This document shows positions 59,766 through 64,000 of a stretch of 64,000 nt of DNA, piece by piece; the first letter of the stretch is position 1, and every line of letters begins with the position of its first letter. Source of the DNA: Sphingopyxis panaciterrae. GTDB lineage: Bacteria > Pseudomonadota > Alphaproteobacteria > Sphingomonadales > Sphingomonadaceae. A model generated the notes under the pieces. That model searched no databases. It was not told the origin of the DNA and saw only the letters and a program-made list of their open reading frames with translations. Where the stretch lies: contig NZ_JAASQN010000001.1 of assembly GCF_011762125.1 (NCBI RefSeq), forward strand, positions 620,001 through 684,000, written 5' to 3'. The position numbers and the translations under genes are program-made.

Positions 59766-60793
59766 AGGTCGCCCGCATTTCGTCAGACCGCACGATCGAG
59801 GTCGCCGACATCGACGAACCGCCGGTCACGCCGGACATGGTGAAGGTTCGGGTCGAGCGCTGCGGCATATGCGGCACCGACCTTGTCGCCCGCACCAGTC
59901 CGAACCCGCGCTGGGCGGTCGGGAGTATATTGGGCCACGAAATCGTCGGCACGGTCGCCGAGGTCGGGGAGGGTGTTTCCGGCTGGGCTGCGGGTGATCG
60001 GGTCGCGCTCTATCATGGCAGTCCGTGCGGTCGGTGCGAGATGTGCTTGAGCGGCCGCGATTACCTCTGCCTCGATCATCTCGATTCCGCGCTCGGCCAT
60101 GGCGTCGCGCAAGGCGGCTATGCCGAGCATATCGTCGTGAGTCCCGCCTTGCTGCACCGCATCCCCGACGAATTGAGCTTCGACCAGGCGGGGATCACCG
60201 AGCCGCTCGCGATCGCGTTTCACGGCGTCAACAAATCGACCGCGTCACCGGGCGATACCGTCTGCATCCTGGGTGCGGGGCCGATCGGGGCGATGACGGC
60301 GGCGGCTCTCAAGGCGCGCGGAATAGGCGAGATCGTCTTCGTCGATCCCAATCCCGCCCGCCGGGCGCTCATGGAAAAATCGGGCTACCGGGCTGTCGAT
60401 CTCGCAGCGGTCAAAGACGGCGGCGCGGCGGCGCTGGGCACGAGGAGGCCGACCGCCATCTTCGAATGCACCGGCCATGTCGAGGCGGCGGGACTGGCCG
60501 TGGAACTCATTGCCTATAACGGGCGCATCGTGTTGCAGGGTGTGCCGAAGGCGCCCGTCCTGCTCTCGCAATATTCCGTCGTGCAGAAGGAGGTCGAGAT
60601 CGTCGGTTCGGCGAGCTGTACCCAGGAGGAGATGGAGGAGGCCATCGGCCATCTCGCGGCGGGCCGCGTCCGGGCCGAAGACATTGTGACCGCGATCGTG
60701 CCGCTGGAGGAGGCTGATGCCATATTCGATGCGCTGCTCGATCCCGCGGGTAACCAGTTGAAAGTGCTGATCGCGCCGAACCTGGCGAATTGA
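59762..60793 (+). CDS. Zinc-binding alcohol dehydrogenase (MDR)
   Basis: 343 residues. Catalytic-zinc site in CGICGTD and GHE; structural-zinc cysteines in CGRCEMCLSGRDYLC; Rossmann motif ILGAGPIGAMTA; FVDPNP for NAD choice. It resembles the threonine/sorbitol dehydrogenase branch. The ATG overlaps the FAH stop. It should oxidise an alcohol or cyclic alcohol intermediate, using NAD. The substrate is unknown. Confidence 0.88.
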   Translation: MKVARISSDRTIEVADIDEPPVTPDMVKVRVERCGICGTDLVARTSPNPRWAVGSILGHEIVGTVAEVGEGVSGWAAGDRVALYHGSPCGRCEMCLSGRDYLCLDHLDSALGHGVAQGGYAEHIVVSPALLHRIPDELSFDQAGITEPLAIAFHGVNKSTASPGDTVCILGAGPIGAMTAAALKARGIGEIVFVDPNPARRALMEKSGYRAVDLAAVKDGGAAALGTRRPTAIFECTGHVEAAGLAVELIAYNGRIVLQGVPKAPVLLSQYSVVQKEVEIVGSASCTQEEMEEAIGHLAAGRVRAEDIVTAIVPLEEADAIFDALLDPAGNQLKVLIAPNLAN

Positions 60794-60803
60794 GGAGACG
60801 ATC

Positions 60804-61286
60804 ATGGGTATTGCGGAACTGGGGCATGCCGGCCTTCATGTCGAGGACCTCGACACCATGCGCGACTTTTACGCGCGCGTGCTCGGGCTGATCGTGACCG
60901 ACGAGGCGCCCGAACTTGGGGCAACCTTCCTGTCGTCGCGTCCCGACATCGAGCATCACGAGATGGTTCTCGCGAAAGGCCGCACCGCGGCGCGCGACGT
61001 CAGGCTCATCAACCAGATTTCCTGGCGCGTCGCCGACCTGCCGTCGCTGCAATCGCTGTATCGCGCGATCCTGGACTATGGTTCGCCGATCCGGATGGTC
61101 ATCACCCATGGCAATGCGATCGGCGTCTATTTTTCCGATCCGGAGGGCAACCCCAACGAGATCTATTGGCAGACCGGGATCGACGTGCCGCAGCCGTTCG
61201 GCAAGCCGATCGATCTCACCATGAGCGCCGGGGAGATTATCGCCGAAAATGAGCGATTGATCGCCGAGGGCGGGCAGGCCCATTGA
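60804..61286 (+). CDS. VOC-family (extradiol dioxygenase/glyoxalase-like) protein
   Basis: 160 residues. LGHAGLHVEDLDTMRDFYARVLGL, a central HHEMVLAKG, and an ending THGNAIGVYFSDPEGNPNEIYW keep candidates for the His, His and Glu metal triad of type I extradiol dioxygenases. At this size it is one domain, closer to small VOC enzymes or single-domain dioxygenases. GGAGACGATC precedes the ATG. It could cleave a dihydroxylated ring or act as a lyase. With FAH and the HCCA-isomerase-like gene it points to aromatic breakdown. Confidence 0.75.
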   Translation: MGIAELGHAGLHVEDLDTMRDFYARVLGLIVTDEAPELGATFLSSRPDIEHHEMVLAKGRTAARDVRLINQISWRVADLPSLQSLYRAILDYGSPIRMVITHGNAIGVYFSDPEGNPNEIYWQTGIDVPQPFGKPIDLTMSAGEIIAENERLIAEGGQAH

Positions 61287-61296
61287 GCTTGTAACG

Positions 61297-62685
61297 ATGG
61301 CTGGGGCCCCGATGACCGCGAATGACGATACGCCTGAAGGCCGATTGCCGGGCAGCGCGCGCGCGTGGGCGTTCTACGAAGGCGCCCGGACGCCCTATGT
61401 CATCCTGATCAAGGTCTATATCTTCATTCCCTATCTTGCGACGGTCCTCGTCGGGGATCCGGTCAGCGGACAGGCGCTCGTTGCCCGGCTCGTCATGGCT
61501 TATGGTCTGTTCGCGGCGTTGACCGCACCGCTCCTCGGGGCGACGATGGATCGTGCCGGCAAGCGCAAGCCGCTCCTCGCGGCGATCACTGCGGCGCTTG
61601 TCGTCTGCTGCGCCAGCCTGTGGTGGGCGACGCCCGCCGGCCTCGGCCTCGGGCTGACCTGCGCGATCATCTTTTTTGCCGGAATTCTCTTTGCTTACAG
61701 CGAGGTGCTTCATAACTCGCTGCTGCCTTTTGCCGCACCGCCGGGCCATATCTCTGCCACGTCCGGTCTTGGTCTGGCGCTCGGCAGCGCCATCTCGGTC
61801 GTCCTGCTGGCGTTCATATTGTGGGCCTTCGCGTTGCCCGCCAGGATGTCGGCGGACTGGCTTCCGGATGCGCCCCTTTTCGGGTTGTCGGCGGCAGCCC
61901 ATCAAACCGACAGGATTGTCGGGCCGATCGTTGCGCTGATCCTCGGCTTTGGCGCTTTGCCTCTCTTTCTGTGGGGCCGCGATGCACCGCGGGGGGCTGG
62001 CGGCGGGATTGGCGAGAGCTTCGCGCAGCTGAAGATGACGCTGAAGAGCCTGCCGGCGAACCGTCCGATGGCGACCTTCCTCGCCTCGCGCATGATTTAC
62101 ACCGACGGCCTGACCGCGATCCTGCTCTTCATGGGCATCTATGCCGCCGGGGTCATGCGGTGGGGCGCGCTTGAACTGACCGCGCTTGCCATCATCGTCA
62201 GCTGCTTTCTCGCCATTGGCGGTCTTGTCGGCGGCCGTCTCGACCGGCTTGTCGGTCCGCGCCGCGCCATCCGGATCGAACTCGCGATCGTGGTCGCCAG
62301 CCAGTTCGCCTTGATCGGGATCGCACCCGATCGCCTCTTCTATATGGCCTTCAACGGATCGCCGCTGTGGGATGGACCGATGTTCAACACGCTTCCCGAG
62401 ATCGCATTCGTCGTGCTGGCGTCCGTGAGCGCTGTCGGTATCTGCGGATGCTATGCATCGAGCCGGTCGATGCTGACGTCGCTCGCGACGCCCGAGACCG
62501 TTGGAAGCTGGTTCGGCCTCTACGCATTGTCCGGTTCGGTGACGATCTGGCTGGGATCTGCCTTGGTCGGGCTCGCTACCGCGGTTTGGGGAACCCAGCA
62601 GGCCGGGTTCGTCGCACTGATCGGCCTGATCGCGCTGGGGTGGTTCGGGATTGGCTTCGTCAAGAAAGAGCCGGATCCGGCATGA
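61297..62685 (+). CDS. MFS transporter, UMF1/Atg22-like
   Basis: About 462 residues with about 12 membrane spans. The opening ARAWAFYEGARTPYVILI and the MDRAGKRKPLLA loop are typical of the UMF1/Atg22-like MFS group. It follows the VOC gene closely and is the last + strand gene of the operon. In this cluster it probably moves the substrate or a product across the inner membrane, but the family's cargo is poorly known. An ATG at 61312 is an alternative start. Confidence 0.78.
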   Translation: MAGAPMTANDDTPEGRLPGSARAWAFYEGARTPYVILIKVYIFIPYLATVLVGDPVSGQALVARLVMAYGLFAALTAPLLGATMDRAGKRKPLLAAITAALVVCCASLWWATPAGLGLGLTCAIIFFAGILFAYSEVLHNSLLPFAAPPGHISATSGLGLALGSAISVVLLAFILWAFALPARMSADWLPDAPLFGLSAAAHQTDRIVGPIVALILGFGALPLFLWGRDAPRGAGGGIGESFAQLKMTLKSLPANRPMATFLASRMIYTDGLTAILLFMGIYAAGVMRWGALELTALAIIVSCFLAIGGLVGGRLDRLVGPRRAIRIELAIVVASQFALIGIAPDRLFYMAFNGSPLWDGPMFNTLPEIAFVVLASVSAVGICGCYASSRSMLTSLATPETVGSWFGLYALSGSVTIWLGSALVGLATAVWGTQQAGFVALIGLIALGWFGIGFVKKEPDPA

Positions 62686-62725
62686 GGCGCCGGTCGATCC
62701 AGTCCGCGCGAATTTGGCCCGACAG

Positions 62726-62743
62726 CTAGGGTTCTGACCCTAG
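62726..62743. terminator. Small hairpin CTAGGGT-TCTG-ACCCTAG between convergent genes
   Basis: A perfect 7-base stem with a 4-base loop (62726-62732 and 62737-62743). It includes the stop codon of the enoyl-CoA hydratase gene and lies after the MFS gene. It is a weak bidirectional terminator at best, with no long T run. Confidence 0.4.
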
Positions 62744-63531
62744 TTCAACTGCTCGATGATGACGTCCGCTTCGGCCAACTGGCGGAGTGCATCGGCCATG
62801 CCGGGTTCTGCGATGCAGCGAGCGAAACTCATTAGATTCTCGTCGATCGCCTCGCCGTCGTCCGGACGCATCTGCCGCATGATCGTGGCTACCGCGCCGC
62901 GCGGGCGTCCGGCGATCGCCTCTGCCCGTGCGATGGCATGCGAAACAGCGTCTTCGGCGACGGCATCGACGATTCCGAGCGACAGGGCATCGTGCGCTCC
63001 AAGGACGGTCCCTTCCAGAGTGAAGAGCCGGGCGCGGTGCAGGCCAATCAGCCTCGCCAGCCGCTGCGGACCGCCGGCGCCAGGCGGAATGCCAATGCGG
63101 ATTTCGGGCAGGCCGATCGCGCTGGCCGAAGCGGCGGCAATACGCATGGTGCAGGCGAGGGCGATCTCGAAGCCGCCACCCATGCAGTCGCCGTTGATCG
63201 CCGCGATGATAGGTTTCGTTGCCGCATCGAGCATCGCGCCCAACGTTGCAAAGGCCGATGTCGTGAAATCATTCTCGGTCGCGGCGCCGCTGAGCAGGGC
63301 TTCGGCCGCGCGCGAAATCTGCCCAAGATTGGCGTGCCGGATGAAGATGCCCGCGCTCGCGCCAGTGAGGACGATTGCGCGAACCGCGTCGTCGGCCAGT
63401 TCGCGTTCGAAAATTCGGCCGAGCGTAGCGGCGCCCCTGTTGGAAATCGTTCCGTCGCGTGCTGGATGAAAAATGATGAGCGAGACCGCGCCTTGGCGCG
63501 ACAATTGCGCCATCTCGCCGCCATCGGTCAT
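62740..63531 (-). CDS. Enoyl-CoA hydratase/isomerase family protein
   Basis: 263 residues of the crotonase fold. GDCMGGGFEIALAC holds one catalytic-position Glu, and LPEIRIGIPPGAGG holds the second. The oxyanion-hole stretch is changed (ASAGIFIRHANLG). The ATG overlaps the stop of the HCCA-isomerase-like gene. It hydrates or rearranges CoA-thioesters in side-chain or ring-product breakdown. Expression is opposite to the other cluster genes, from a promoter outside the window. Confidence 0.88.
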   Translation of the reverse strand: MTDGGEMAQLSRQGAVSLIIFHPARDGTISNRGAATLGRIFERELADDAVRAIVLTGASAGIFIRHANLGQISRAAEALLSGAATENDFTTSAFATLGAMLDAATKPIIAAINGDCMGGGFEIALACTMRIAAASASAIGLPEIRIGIPPGAGGPQRLARLIGLHRARLFTLEGTVLGAHDALSLGIVDAVAEDAVSHAIARAEAIAGRPRGAVATIMRQMRPDDGEAIDENLMSFARCIAEPGMADALRQLAEADVIIEQLN

Positions 63532-64000
63532 CGCGCCGGGCTTTCGATCAGGCTCTCGATGCGGGATTGGACGAGCGGCAGCTGGTCGTTGCCGAAATAC
63601 ATATATTTCTTTTCGACGAAGAAGGTCGGCGACCCGAAGGAGCCGCGATCGATTGCTTCCTGCGTGTTTGCCCGCAGCCGGTCCTTGATGACCGGCGATT
63701 GTGCCAGCGCGCCGAGCGCCGCGCCATCGAGGCCCGCAGAATCGGCAATCGCGGCGAGGACCGACGGGTCGTCGAGATTTTGCTGATCGGCGAAATAGGC
63801 CTCGAAGGCGGCTTCCGACAGGCGGGTCAGCGCTTCCTGGTCATCTTCCAGCGCACAGCAAAAGCGCATGGCGTGCACCGATTTCAGCGGGTGGTGCCGC
63901 GACGGAAAGTTCATCGCGACCTCTGCAAGCTTTGCCCATTCCTTGAGCCAGACATAGGTCAGGCGGAATTTCGTATTGTCCGGATTGTCGCGCCCGGCGT
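63528..64000 (-). CDS. 2-hydroxychromene-2-carboxylate isomerase-like DsbA-family protein, 5' partial
   Basis: The coding frame stays open to the window's right edge (about 157 residues seen), so the N-terminus is missing. The ATG at 63914 is internal: the frame before it continues FRLTYVWLKEWAKLAEVAM. The visible part has the family's helical insert and the FGSPTFFVEKKYMYFGNDQL segment, the thioredoxin-like cis-Pro end of the fold. HCCA isomerases of naphthalene and related pathways need glutathione. Its coupling to an enoyl-CoA hydratase suggests aromatic or CoA-ester degradation; other DsbA-like oxidoreductases share this fold. Confidence 0.8.
   Translation of the reverse strand, partial: AGRDNPDNTKFRLTYVWLKEWAKLAEVAMNFPSRHHPLKSVHAMRFCCALEDDQEALTRLSEAAFEAYFADQQNLDDPSVLAAIADSAGLDGAALGALAQSPVIKDRLRANTQEAIDRGSFGSPTFFVEKKYMYFGNDQLPLVQSRIESLIESPAR

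Overview
The window is high-GC chromosomal DNA with tightly packed, mostly overlapping (ATGA/GTGA) operons, four TonB-dependent receptors, and dispersed intergenic hairpins of the kind common in sphingomonads. It looks like an alphaproteobacterium of the Sphingomonadales (Sphingopyxis/Sphingomonas-like). I saw no tRNA, rRNA, CRISPR array, transposase or phage gene. No database search was run; family calls rest on motifs and context.

Layout. (1) 1-2510: end of a cis-3-hydroxy-L-proline catabolic cassette (ornithine-cyclodeaminase-family reductase plus the two subunits of an aconitase X dehydratase). (2) 2634-24400: a peptide and D-amino-acid utilisation region. A membrane M28 peptidase is divergent from an XRE-cupin regulator. 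Then comes a long + strand operon: serine hydrolase, DUF1611 (DgcN-like), YkvI-type membrane protein, alpha/beta hydrolase, D-aminoacylase-like amidohydrolase, dipeptide-epimerase-like enolase (DgcA-like), Xaa-Pro-dipeptidase-like amidohydrolase, a second serine hydrolase, a second enolase and a POT peptide transporter. A convergent TonB receptor closes the region. AT-rich TTTCA/TGAAA motifs recur in four of its promoters. (3) 24382-31151: a likely lpiA-acvB-type operon (VirJ-like hydrolase, DUF2147, MprF-like lysyl-PG synthase) followed by a response regulator and histidine kinase, with a small secreted Ala/Lys/His-rich protein divergent from it.

(4) 31195-41815: a LacI-controlled glycoside locus: GH3 glycosidase, TonB receptor, alkaline-phosphatase-superfamily enzyme and two type B carboxylesterases in one operon, with two perfect 14-bp palindromes in the divergent promoter. 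(5) 42003-45927: a ZnuD-like zinc receptor with a His-rich loop and a palindrome in its promoter, two methyltransferases and a truncated TetR remnant. (6) 45947-51194: a Csu-type (spore coat U) chaperone-usher pilus operon. (7) 51470-64000: a catabolic cluster for an unidentified, perhaps aromatic, substrate: TetR regulator, serine hydrolase, TonB receptor, lipocalin-like protein, two SDRs, two MDR dehydrogenases, FAH hydrolase, VOC protein, MFS transporter, enoyl-CoA hydratase and an HCCA-isomerase-like DsbA protein. Three copies of ACGATAC-N5-GTATCGT mark its promoters.

How it works together: the genome segment is a series of nutrient-scavenging modules, each pairing an outer-membrane receptor with periplasmic hydrolases, an inner-membrane transporter and its own regulator. 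The most unusual are the expanded D-glutamate/D-peptide operon (2) and the TetR-operator cluster (7).
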